A stretch of 7,227 nt of DNA from Cyanobacteriota bacterium (lineage in GTDB: Bacteria > Cyanobacteriota > Cyanobacteriia > Phormidesmidales > Phormidesmidaceae): positions 1 to 7,227 of the forward strand of contig JAIXUR010000039.1 in NCBI GenBank assembly GCA_027483425.1, written 5' to 3'. The position numbers were made by a program, and so were the translations under genes. Below the pieces are notes generated by a model, which saw only the letters and a program-made list of their open reading frames with translations, made no database searches and was not told where the DNA came from. Positions 1 through 5,208 of this stretch are shown here, piece by piece (within the stretch, counting starts at the first letter, position 1; every line of letters starts with the position of its first letter).

Positions 1-538
1 GCTTTGGCGAAGACTCGGTATCGGCATCTAGCGACTCCCCCGGCCGCATCGCATCGGGCCATTCCTCAGGTGACTCTTGAACCGACATCGATACCCCGGC
101 GGCCTCACCATCCCCCTCACCCTCGCTTGGTTCAGCCTCGCCCGAGTCAGCGGCATCGTCCGCTGACGACCGTACCAGGGCCACCAAAGCCGCCTCCAAT
201 CGGTTCAGGTCGGAGCTATCGAAGGTACTGGAGGTATCCCCCTCGGCATCGACAGGCTTAGGCTCCATCGTCTGTTGAAGCCAGTCTTGGGCTTTGCGTC
301 CCAGGGCTAGAATCTCCTGCTGTAGCCGACCGCGATCGCTCACCGACAGCGCCAAAAATTCCTTGGGATACACCTGGGTACAGAGGTGATAGGTAGCCAT
401 GATCACCTGTCGCCGCAGGGCCGACCCCAGCGTCGTCAGGTAGGTTGAATAAATCTTACTAAACTCCTCGGCCAGGACGGTGGTGGCACCCTCTAGCGCA
501 TCGAGATCTTTGCGAATGGTTTCAACCGGCCTTACCAT
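1..538 (-). CDS. Conserved cyanobacterial hypothetical protein downstream of tsf, 3' end cut by the window
   Basis: The ATG at 536-538 opens a frame that stays free of stops to the left edge (179 complete codons), so the C terminus is missing. The first ~85 residues look like a folded helical domain, with MVRPVETIRKDLDALEG at the start and YHLCTQVYPKEF in the middle. From about residue 92 the chain becomes a low-complexity acidic region rich in D, E, S, G and A, probably disordered. No signal peptide, membrane segment or catalytic motif is visible. From memory, cyanobacteria often carry a hypothetical gene of this type just after rpsB-tsf, and I infer this is that gene; its function is unknown. 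It lies co-directional with tsf but is separated by a terminator-like hairpin and a 130-bp inserted element, so it may have its own promoter. No strong Shine-Dalgarno precedes the ATG. Confidence 0.75.
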   Translation of the reverse strand, partial: MVRPVETIRKDLDALEGATTVLAEEFSKIYSTYLTTLGSALRRQVIMATYHLCTQVYPKEFLALSVSDRGRLQQEILALGRKAQDWLQQTMEPKPVDAEGDTSSTFDSSDLNRLEAALVALVRSSADDAADSGEAEPSEGEGDGEAAGVSMSVQESPEEWPDAMRPGESLDADTESSPK

Positions 539-562
539 GGCTGCTGCCTATGCCACACCTAA

Positions 563-568
563 ATTATA
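563..568 (-). promoter_or_regulatory. Candidate -10 box (TATAAT) for the hypothetical gene
   Basis: On the minus strand the bases read TATAAT exactly, 24 bp upstream of the start codon at 538. The spot where a -35 box should lie (about 585-591) falls inside the MITE-like element and does not resemble TTGACA. It is a single-hexamer match, so confidence is low. Confidence 0.25.
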
Positions 569-575
569 GGGAATA

Positions 576-705
576 TATAGCGTTGGCCAGATAGTTTAGG
601 ACAAGGGGCGCTGCCAAAGCCAAAACTGGGATATTATCTGGCTCGCCATCGCCACTCTAGACCTATTGTCTTCAGCTTGTCCTAACCAAAGCGGCGATGG
701 CTATA
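576..705. mobile_element. 130-bp MITE-like element with imperfect 30-bp terminal inverted repeats
   Basis: The left end (576-605) and the reverse complement of the right end (676-705) align without gaps: both begin TATAGC and both end TTAGGACAAG, with 22 of 30 bases identical by my count. Both outer ends begin with TA, as expected for insertion into a TA dinucleotide, the known target of IS630/Tc1-mariner-type transposases. There is no coding capacity, so this would be a non-autonomous element moved by a transposase encoded elsewhere. A second internal inverted repeat (645-653 with 693-701, GCCATCGCC) suggests internal rearrangement or a foldback arm. The family assignment is inference from TA ends and size; the inverted repeat itself is seen directly. 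It sits between the tsf terminator and the next gene. Confidence 0.6.
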
Positions 706-710
706 GCGAA

Positions 711-739
711 AACGGGGGCGCGATCATAGCACCCCCGTT
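711..739 (-). terminator. Rho-independent-like terminator of tsf
   Basis: A perfect 8-bp stem, AACGGGGG (711-718) with CCCCCGTT (732-739), encloses a 13-nt loop and begins 34 bp after the tsf stop. Read on the minus strand the stem runs into TTTT followed by C, a short but usable U-tract. It probably ends the rpsB-tsf transcription unit. Confidence 0.6.
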
Positions 740-772
740 CTTGGCGATCAACGGCTAGCTTCTGATTAAACG

Positions 773-1435
773 CTACTTCTTAATCCCGGCCTGGGCCGCG
801 ACTTCCTCAGCGAAGTTGGTCTCTTCTTTCTCAATGCCCTCACCCAGGACAAACCGAGAGAAGCGGCGCACCTGAATATTTTCGCCCAGCTTAGAAATGG
901 CCTGCTTAATCAACTCTTCCACCGAGATGTTTTGGTCTTTGATGAAGGGTTGATCCATCAGAGACAGCTCTTTGAGGCGCTTTTGAATGCGGCCTTCCAC
1001 AATCTTCTCGCGCATGGCTTCGGGCTTGTTGGCGATGTCGTCGCGGCCCATTTCGATGGATTTCTCCTTGTCAGACACCTCGGCGGGGATGTCGGCGACG
1101 CGCACATACTCGACGTTGGGGCAGGCTACGATCTGCATAGCCACATCGCGCACCAGGGTCTTAAACTCCTCGCGGCGGGCCACAAAGTCAGTTTCGCAGT
1201 TGACCTCGACCAGCACCCCGACGCGATCGCCGGTGTGAATATAGCTGCCAATAATGCCCTCAGCCGCTACCCGACCTTCTTTTTTAGAGGCCGAGGAAAT
1301 GCCCTTCTGGCGCAGCCACTCGATCGATTTTTCAATGTCGCCATTGTTTTCTTTCAGGGCTTTTTTACAGTCCATCATGCCTGCGCCGGTTTTATCACGC
1401 AGGTCTTTAACGAGTTTTGCAGGAATATCTGCCAT
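773..1435 (-). CDS. tsf: Translation elongation factor Ts (EF-Ts)
   Basis: EF-Ts is the cytoplasmic guanine-nucleotide exchange factor that releases GDP from EF-Tu. The 220-residue protein has an N-terminal UBA-like EF-Tu-binding module (about 1-45, with KLVKDLRDKTGAGMMDCKKAL) and the diagnostic TDFVA motif at 82-86, whose Asp-Phe pair in E. coli EF-Ts displaces the EF-Tu Mg-binding elements. Its length fits the short cyanobacterial form, which lacks part of the dimerisation region of the 283-residue E. coli protein. The start at 1433-1435 gives the canonical MADIPAKLVKDLR beginning. An AGGA about 12 nt upstream is only a weak ribosome-binding site. It follows rpsB on the same strand in the widely conserved rpsB-tsf order, but with an unusually long 408-bp gap. 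Confidence 0.97.
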   Translation of the reverse strand: MADIPAKLVKDLRDKTGAGMMDCKKALKENNGDIEKSIEWLRQKGISSASKKEGRVAAEGIIGSYIHTGDRVGVLVEVNCETDFVARREEFKTLVRDVAMQIVACPNVEYVRVADIPAEVSDKEKSIEMGRDDIANKPEAMREKIVEGRIQKRLKELSLMDQPFIKDQNISVEELIKQAISKLGENIQVRRFSRFVLGEGIEKEETNFAEEVAAQAGIKK

Positions 1436-1600
1436 GGGGATTTACCGTCCTAACGCGCTATCGTCGAACTCAATACAAACAAAGGGAAAGACCCTAGGCG
1501 TACGCCAGCTAGAAAACAGGCCAATCTCAAGGATGCTGGCTGCAGCCCTGGGGGCCGATCGCCGCAAAACCCTGGATGGGCACTGGGCTGGAGCACTCTC

Positions 1601-1730
1601 AGAGGGGGTTTGAAAAAGGGTATTCCTGGGTGCCATGAGCCCTAGGGTTACCGCAAATGCCCTGAGCCGTCACCTTAACTCGCTTTCGCAGGATAAGGGC
1701 AGACTCTCTCTGACGTTTCAAACACCCTCT
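1601..1730. repeat. Inverted repeat with 15-bp arms spanning 130 bp, possible second MITE remnant
   Basis: AGAGGGGGTTTGAAA (1601-1615) and TTTCAAACACCCTCT (1716-1730) are reverse complements at 14 of 15 positions. With gaps the similarity may extend outward (GCTGGAG on the left, CTTCAGC on the right). The interior is non-coding. The layout resembles a small terminal-inverted-repeat element, but I see no convincing target duplication. It could instead be a long-range stem in the rpsB-tsf mRNA. Confidence 0.45.
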
Positions 1731-1801
1731 CCTTCAGCTTAAACCCCAGGGGCCATCTTCTTTAGACCACCCCTGGACAAACCCAGCCAATCCTGCCGTC
1801 A

Positions 1802-1825
1802 GCCCCCGCCCCCAGAGCCGGGGGC
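1802..1825 (-). terminator. GC-rich hairpin just after rpsB, possible attenuator
   Basis: GCCCCCG (1802-1808) pairs perfectly with CGGGGGC (1819-1825) around a 10-nt loop, 19 bp beyond the rpsB stop. There is no T-tract on the minus strand after the stem, so it is not a canonical intrinsic terminator. A role in partial termination or mRNA 3'-end protection is inferred. Confidence 0.35.
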
Positions 1826-1843
1826 CAGGGAACGGCGCTAGGC

Positions 1844-2620
1844 TTACTCGTCGCTATCGGCGGCGGGGGCATCGTAGCCGTACTCATCGTCGTCTTCGGT
1901 GCCGTCGTAGTCGTCGTAGTCGTCGCCACCGGCCTGGCCACCGTGGGAGCCTTCGTAAATGGCATCGGCCAGCTTGCCAAGAATCAGCTTGATCGACCGA
2001 ATGGCGTCGTCGTTACCGGGGATGGGTACATCCACCAGGTCGGGGTCGCAGTTGGTATCTAGCAGAGAAATGATCGGAATACCGAGCTTGTGGCACTCGG
2101 ACACCGCGTTGTATTCCCGCTTGATATCGACGATGATGGCGACATCGGGTACCTTGCGCATGGTCTTAATGCCACCCAGGTACTTTTGCAGCTTCTCTAG
2201 CTCACGGCGCAGCACGGCAGCTTCTTTTTTGGGACGCAGGTCAATGGCCCCCAGCTCTTCCATGCGCTCTAGATCCTTGAGCCGGTTGGCGCGAGACTTA
2301 ATGGTTTCCCAGTTGGTCAGCATGCCCCCCAGCCAGCGCTGGTTGACATAGTGGGAACCGCAGCGGCTAGACTCTTGGGCGACAATGCCAGCGGCCTGGC
2401 GCTTGGTGCCGATAAACAGAAACTTCTGGCCTTTCTCGGCGGCACTGCGGACAAAGGTGTAGGCCTCTTCCATCAACGTGGCGGTTTGCACCAGGTCAAT
2501 GATGTGAACCCCGTTGCGCGAGGTAAAGATGTACTGATCCATCTTGGGGTTCCAACGGCGGGTTTGGTGGCCGAAGTGAACCCCAGACTCCAATAGTTCG
2601 GAGAGCGTAATAACAGGCAT
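1844..2620 (-). CDS. rpsB: 30S ribosomal protein S2
   Basis: S2 is a late-assembling 30S protein that binds at the head-body junction and recruits S1. The 258 residues show the family's N terminus (MPVITLSELLESGVHFGHQTRRWNP), the RNVGVHIIDL-type segment as RNGVHIIDL, the GTKRQA motif, VNQRWLGGMLTNW, and the C-terminal core signature with DTNCDP, VDVPIPGNDDAIRSI. The end is an acidic extension: 14 of the last 26 residues are Asp or Glu, interspersed with Tyr. The start at 2618-2620 is supported by a strong AAAGGAG at 2631-2637, 10 bp upstream. It is the first gene of the rpsB-tsf unit. The leader is highly structured and may carry autogenous control, as S2 does for its own mRNA in E. coli. Confidence 0.98.
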   Translation of the reverse strand: MPVITLSELLESGVHFGHQTRRWNPKMDQYIFTSRNGVHIIDLVQTATLMEEAYTFVRSAAEKGQKFLFIGTKRQAAGIVAQESSRCGSHYVNQRWLGGMLTNWETIKSRANRLKDLERMEELGAIDLRPKKEAAVLRRELEKLQKYLGGIKTMRKVPDVAIIVDIKREYNAVSECHKLGIPIISLLDTNCDPDLVDVPIPGNDDAIRSIKLILGKLADAIYEGSHGGQAGGDDYDDYDGTEDDDEYGYDAPAADSDE

Positions 2621-2630
2621 TTGGTTTTGA

Positions 2631-2637
2631 CTCCTTT
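2631..2637 (-). promoter_or_regulatory. rpsB Shine-Dalgarno (AAAGGAG)
   Basis: On the minus strand AAAGGAG lies 10 nt before the rpsB ATG, the best ribosome-binding site among the minus-strand genes here. Its first three A residues form part of one arm of a leader hairpin (2635-2642 with 2692-2699), so its exposure could be regulated. Confidence 0.8.
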
Positions 2638-2708
2638 CGGGTTAATCCTCCATTCGAACGTGCTCCCCCTAGGGTTTAACCCTAGGGGAAGACCCGAAAA
2701 TTCGAATG
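2635..2708 (-). promoter_or_regulatory. Structured rpsB 5' leader with alternative stems
   Basis: Three perfect inverted repeats overlap. The inner one, CCCCTAGGGTT (2666-2676) with AACCCTAGGGG (2678-2688), is an 11-bp stem around one base. Stem A pairs 2651-2658 (CATTCGAA) with 2701-2708 (TTCGAATG). Stem B pairs 2635-2642 (TTTCGGGT) with 2692-2699 (ACCCGAAA). A and B both enclose the inner stem but interleave, so as simple helices they exclude each other (or form a pseudoknot). Stem B takes up the first three bases of the Shine-Dalgarno while A leaves it free. The repeats are seen directly; a switch sensing S2 or 30S assembly is inference. Confidence 0.5.
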
Positions 2709-2746
2709 TGTGGTTTTTGACAACTTTACTAGGTTATCACAAAAGA

Positions 2747-2793
2747 GTAGAGGTTTTAGGTTCACGGCTTAGCCGTGAACCTAAAACCTCTAC
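2747..2793 (-). terminator. 47-bp perfect palindrome, terminator of icd
   Basis: The 23-base arms 2747-2769 and 2771-2793 are exact reverse complements around the single base at 2770. The stem starts 7 bp after the icd stop codon. On the minus strand it is followed by TCTTTTG, so it can serve as an intrinsic terminator that separates icd from rpsB. The stem is much longer than a typical terminator and has almost no loop. Confidence 0.75.
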
Positions 2794-2800
2794 GGCATGG

Positions 2801-4228
2801 CTAGTCGTCGAAGTGCTTGACGATCGCCTCGGCGAACTCCGAACACTTCAGCGGTGGGTTGACCGGGGGCTCCATCAGGCGGGCCAGGTCGTAGGTGACT
2901 TCACGGTTCGCGATCGCCCCGCCAATCCCTTTTTTGATTAGATCCGCCGCCTCTTGCCAGCCCATGTACTCCAGCATCATGACGCCGGAGAGAATGACGG
3001 AGCCGGGGTTGATGCGATCGAGCCCGGCGTGCTTGGGGGCCGTGCCGTGGGTGGCCTCAAACACGGCGCAGGTGTCGCCAATGTTGGCCCCGGGCCCCAT
3101 GCCCAGGCCGCCGACGATCGCCGCCGCCGCGTCCGAGAGATAGTCCCCATTCAGGTTCATGGTGGCGAGAATGGAGTACTCGTCAGGCCGGGTCTGGATC
3201 TGCTGGAAGATACTGTCGGCAATGCGATCGTTCACCATCACCTTGTCCTTCCACTGGCCGCTGCCGTGGGTCTCCCAGATGGCGGCGAGAATGCTCTCCA
3301 CCTCGGCGCAGATGGCCGCCTTTTTCTCGGGGGTGAGGGCGTCGTAGCCGGGCTCGATCTGGCGGGCGTTGTCTTCGGTGGAGAGGTCGGGGTTGGCCTC
3401 CTTGTTACCTAAAATCCACGACTCGCGCTCGGTGACACAATCAGCCCGAAATTCGCTGGTGACTAGCTCATAGCCCCAGTCGCGGAAGGCCCCTTCGGTG
3501 TACTTCATAATGTTGCCCTTGTGCACCAGGGTGACCTGCTGCTTGTCCTTGGGCAGGCGGAGGGCGTGCTTCATGGCCCGGCGCACCAGGCGCTGACTAC
3601 CGGTTTTGCTGATTGGTTTGATGCCAATGCCGGCGTCGAGGGGAATTTGCTTTTTGCCGTGCTCTGGGGTGGCGGGGATCAGCTCGCTATTGAGGTACTG
3701 GATCAGCTGGTCACAGAGCGGGGTGCCCTGCTTCCACTCGATGCCCAGGTAGATGTCTTCGGTATTCTCTCGGTAGATAATGACATCGAGCTTTTCGGGG
3801 GTGCGGTGGGGCGATGGGGTACCGGCGTAGTACTTGCAGGGCCGCACGCAGGTGTAGAGATCGTTAATTTGCCGCAGGGCCACGTTGAGCGAGCGAATGC
3901 CGCCGCCCACGGGTGTGGTCAGGGGGCCTTTAATGGCAATGCCGTATTCTTCAATGGCTTTGAGGGTGTCATCGGGCAGGTACTGGTAGGTGCCGTACTG
4001 CTCGCAGGCTTCGTCGCCAGCGTAGACCTTAAACCAGACAATTTTGCGCTGGCCACCGTAGGCCGCCGCCACCGCCGCATCGAATACCCGCTGGGAGGCA
4101 GGCCAAATATCTACCCCCGTTCCATCCCCTCGGATGTAGGGAATGATAGGCGTGTCTGGCACGACGGGTTCGCCATCTTTAAAGGTGATGCGTTCGCCTA
4201 CCGCCGGGGGAGTGATCCGTTCGTACAT
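2801..4228 (-). CDS. icd: NADP-dependent isocitrate dehydrogenase
   Basis: The enzyme oxidatively decarboxylates isocitrate to 2-oxoglutarate, making NADPH; in cyanobacteria this supplies the carbon skeleton for ammonium assimilation. I place the start at 4226-4228, giving 475 residues beginning MYERITPP, the length and N terminus I recall for cyanobacterial IDHs; the frame also has an ATG 11 codons upstream (4259-4261). Substrate residues fall at the same numbers as in E. coli: Ser113, Asn115, Arg119, Arg129, Arg153 and Tyr160, followed by Lys237 (E. coli Lys230). Metal-binding aspartates are 338, 362 and 366, and NADP-selective residues are Lys399, Tyr446 and Arg450, with His400 where E. 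coli has Tyr345. The shift from +7 to +55 relative to E. coli reveals a ~48-residue insertion between about 240 and 335, typical of cyanobacterial IDH as far as I recall. No canonical NtcA box is visible upstream. Confidence 0.97.
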   Translation of the reverse strand: MYERITPPAVGERITFKDGEPVVPDTPIIPYIRGDGTGVDIWPASQRVFDAAVAAAYGGQRKIVWFKVYAGDEACEQYGTYQYLPDDTLKAIEEYGIAIKGPLTTPVGGGIRSLNVALRQINDLYTCVRPCKYYAGTPSPHRTPEKLDVIIYRENTEDIYLGIEWKQGTPLCDQLIQYLNSELIPATPEHGKKQIPLDAGIGIKPISKTGSQRLVRRAMKHALRLPKDKQQVTLVHKGNIMKYTEGAFRDWGYELVTSEFRADCVTERESWILGNKEANPDLSTEDNARQIEPGYDALTPEKKAAICAEVESILAAIWETHGSGQWKDKVMVNDRIADSIFQQIQTRPDEYSILATMNLNGDYLSDAAAAIVGGLGMGPGANIGDTCAVFEATHGTAPKHAGLDRINPGSVILSGVMMLEYMGWQEAADLIKKGIGGAIANREVTYDLARLMEPPVNPPLKCSEFAEAIVKHFDD

Positions 4229-4472
4229 CGCAAATTGCCTGCAAACGACAAAACATCCCATAGTCTAATGCCCTTTAACCCACAATTTTGCTCGTTTGGC
4301 AACGATTTAAATTTGGTCCCAGACCTGGCCCCAGACCTGGCCCCAGTTCTGGGACCGCCAAGGCTGGCTGATCGGAGTCACCCAGCGCTAACTCTCCCGT
4401 TGGGTTAACCGTTCAAGGCCCGATTTCCAGTCTTCCAACTCCCGTTGGCCATGCCGTTGAGATGCCGAATTC
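4229..4472. promoter_or_regulatory. Divergent intergenic region between icd and the response regulator
   Basis: These 244 bp must hold the promoters of both divergent genes. I find no GTA-N8-TAC (NtcA) site on either strand. A weak minus-strand match, TTGCCA near 4297-4302 with TTAAAG near 4273-4278, is not convincing. The clearest structure is the tandem and inverted repeat at 4315-4356. The trinucleotide-rich CCGTTG motif recurs three times between 4396 and 4458. Confidence 0.4.
4315..4356. repeat. Three 12-bp tandem repeats framed by an inverted repeat
   Basis: CCCAGACCTGGC occurs at 4318-4329 and again at 4330-4341, followed by a diverged third unit CCCAGTTCTGGG at 4342-4353. Each unit is itself a CCAG-N2-CTGG dyad. 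The block is framed by a perfect 9-bp inverted repeat, GGTCCCAGA (4315-4323) with TCTGGGACC (4348-4356). Phased dyads midway between divergent genes suggest a multi-site operator, but a tandem slippage repeat is equally possible. Confidence 0.55.
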
Positions 4473-5111
4473 ATGAACACTGTTCTAATCGTTGACGATG
4501 ATCCCACCCTGCAAATAGCCCTAACTCGGCGGCTCCAGGCCCAGGGCTTTGCGGTGATGATCGCCACCTCAGGCCAAGAGGCCCTACAGCTCTGGCACAC
4601 CACCCCCGCCGATGTGGTGGTGTCAGATGTGGTCATGCCCGGCATGAATGGGTTTGAGTTTTGCCATCAGCTGCGCTCGAGCCCTGGGGGCGAAATGGTG
4701 CCCTTCATCTTTCTCTCGAGTCTGGGCGAACTCAACAACCGCGTCCAGGGGCACCTGATGGGGGCCGATGATTACCTGGTGAAGCCCTTCTCCGCCCACG
4801 AGCTGATTGCCAAGGTCAAGGGGGCGATCGCGCGATCGCAGCGGCTGCGCAGCGCCCTGGTGCGCATGGTCGAACAAACTACCGCTCAACCTGCCCCCCT
4901 CCCCTTTACCCCCGCCGAAGAGCGCGTTTTTTGGGAAGTGGTGCAGGGCTTTACCAACAAGCAAATTGGCGAACATCTTTTCCTTAGCCCCCGCACCGTA
5001 CAAACCCACCTCAGCAGCATCCTGACCAAGCTCAAGCTCGAAAATCGCTCGCAGATTGTGCGCTTCGCCTTTGAACAGGGGTATCGCATACCGGAAGAGT
5101 CAGAGAAGTAG
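4473..5111 (+). CDS. NarL/FixJ-family response regulator (receiver + LuxR-type HTH)
   Basis: A two-component transcription factor of 212 residues. The receiver domain (about 2-120) has the acidic cluster VDDD at 7-10, phospho-acceptor Asp52 in VVVSDVVMPGMNG, Ser82 in the Thr/Ser position and the conserved Lys104 in LVKPF. After a short linker the LuxR/GerE helix-turn-helix spans about 145-207: FTPAEERVFWEVVQGFTNK, then IGEHLFLSPRTVQTHLSSI with recognition helix residues RTVQTHL. Length is normal for the family. No histidine kinase is encoded in the window, so the partner is unknown. The start at 4473 has only a weak GAG-type ribosome-binding site. It lies 97 bp upstream of gun4 on the same strand and divergent from icd. 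The receiver's end overlaps a tandem HIP1 pair. Target genes cannot be deduced from sequence. Confidence 0.92.
   Translation: MNTVLIVDDDPTLQIALTRRLQAQGFAVMIATSGQEALQLWHTTPADVVVSDVVMPGMNGFEFCHQLRSSPGGEMVPFIFLSSLGELNNRVQGHLMGADDYLVKPFSAHELIAKVKGAIARSQRLRSALVRMVEQTTAQPAPLPFTPAEERVFWEVVQGFTNKQIGEHLFLSPRTVQTHLSSILTKLKLENRSQIVRFAFEQGYRIPEESEK
4824..4839. repeat. Two HIP1 octamers back to back
   Basis: GCGATCGC occurs at 4824-4831 and immediately again at 4832-4839. HIP1 is a highly over-represented cyanobacterial octamer. Here the pair lies in codons for about residues 118-122, at the end of the receiver domain of the response regulator. Confidence 0.9.
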
Positions 5112-5147
5112 GGGGTGGATGGGTTGCTCAGCAACCCATCCACCCCC
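5111..5147 (+). terminator. 37-bp perfect palindrome at the response-regulator stop codon
   Basis: The 18-base arms 5111-5128 and 5130-5147 pair perfectly around one base (5129). The first arm begins on the last base of the TAG stop. There is no T-tract on the plus strand after it, so it may act in transcript 3'-end stability or as a non-canonical terminator before gun4. Confidence 0.55.
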
Positions 5148-5208
5148 CTACCTCAACATGCCATATCATAGATAACAGGCACTCTCATGGCGCATGTTAG
5201 CGGTATCT

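Larger units (their letters stand above)
1436..1843 (-). other. Long rpsB-tsf intercistronic spacer, no credible gene
   Basis: The 408 bp between rpsB and tsf contain no reading frame that resembles a protein I know. A 64-codon frame (1442-1636) lacks a ribosome-binding site and any recognisable motif. The spacer holds a GC-rich hairpin near the rpsB stop (1802-1825), a second small stem (1746-1752 with 1770-1776) and a long near-perfect inverted repeat (1601-1730). I see no convincing promoter directly before tsf. The hairpins may modulate read-through from rpsB into tsf or mark a processing site; this is inference. Confidence 0.5.

Noticed and set aside
4..261. 85-codon plus-strand frame at the left edge, Pro/Arg-rich
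   Set aside because: It is the complement of the acidic tail of the minus-strand hypothetical gene, with a composition typical of an antisense shadow.
932..1453. 173-codon plus-strand open frame opposite tsf
   Set aside because: It mirrors the tsf codons; no family motif and no ribosome-binding site.
1442..1636. 64-codon minus-strand frame ending just before tsf
   Set aside because: No ribosome-binding site or known motif, and it runs through one arm of the inverted repeat, so more likely chance.
2717..2722. Plus-strand TTGACA considered as a -35 box
   Set aside because: No -10 box at 16-18 bp spacing, and no plus-strand gene follows.
4229..4261. Upstream ATG of icd (4259-4261) as the true start
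   Set aside because: The added MGCFVVCRQFA is not part of the cyanobacterial IDH N terminus I know, and the 475-residue form matches family length; an AAGGG upstream keeps it as a minor possibility.
4318..4353. Short tandem repeats considered as a CRISPR array
   Set aside because: The units are 12 bp with no spacers, and no cas genes are present.
3521..4408. 295-codon plus-strand open frame opposite icd
   Set aside because: It is antisense to an unambiguous icd, has no recognisable domain, and long antisense frames are common in GC-rich coding DNA.
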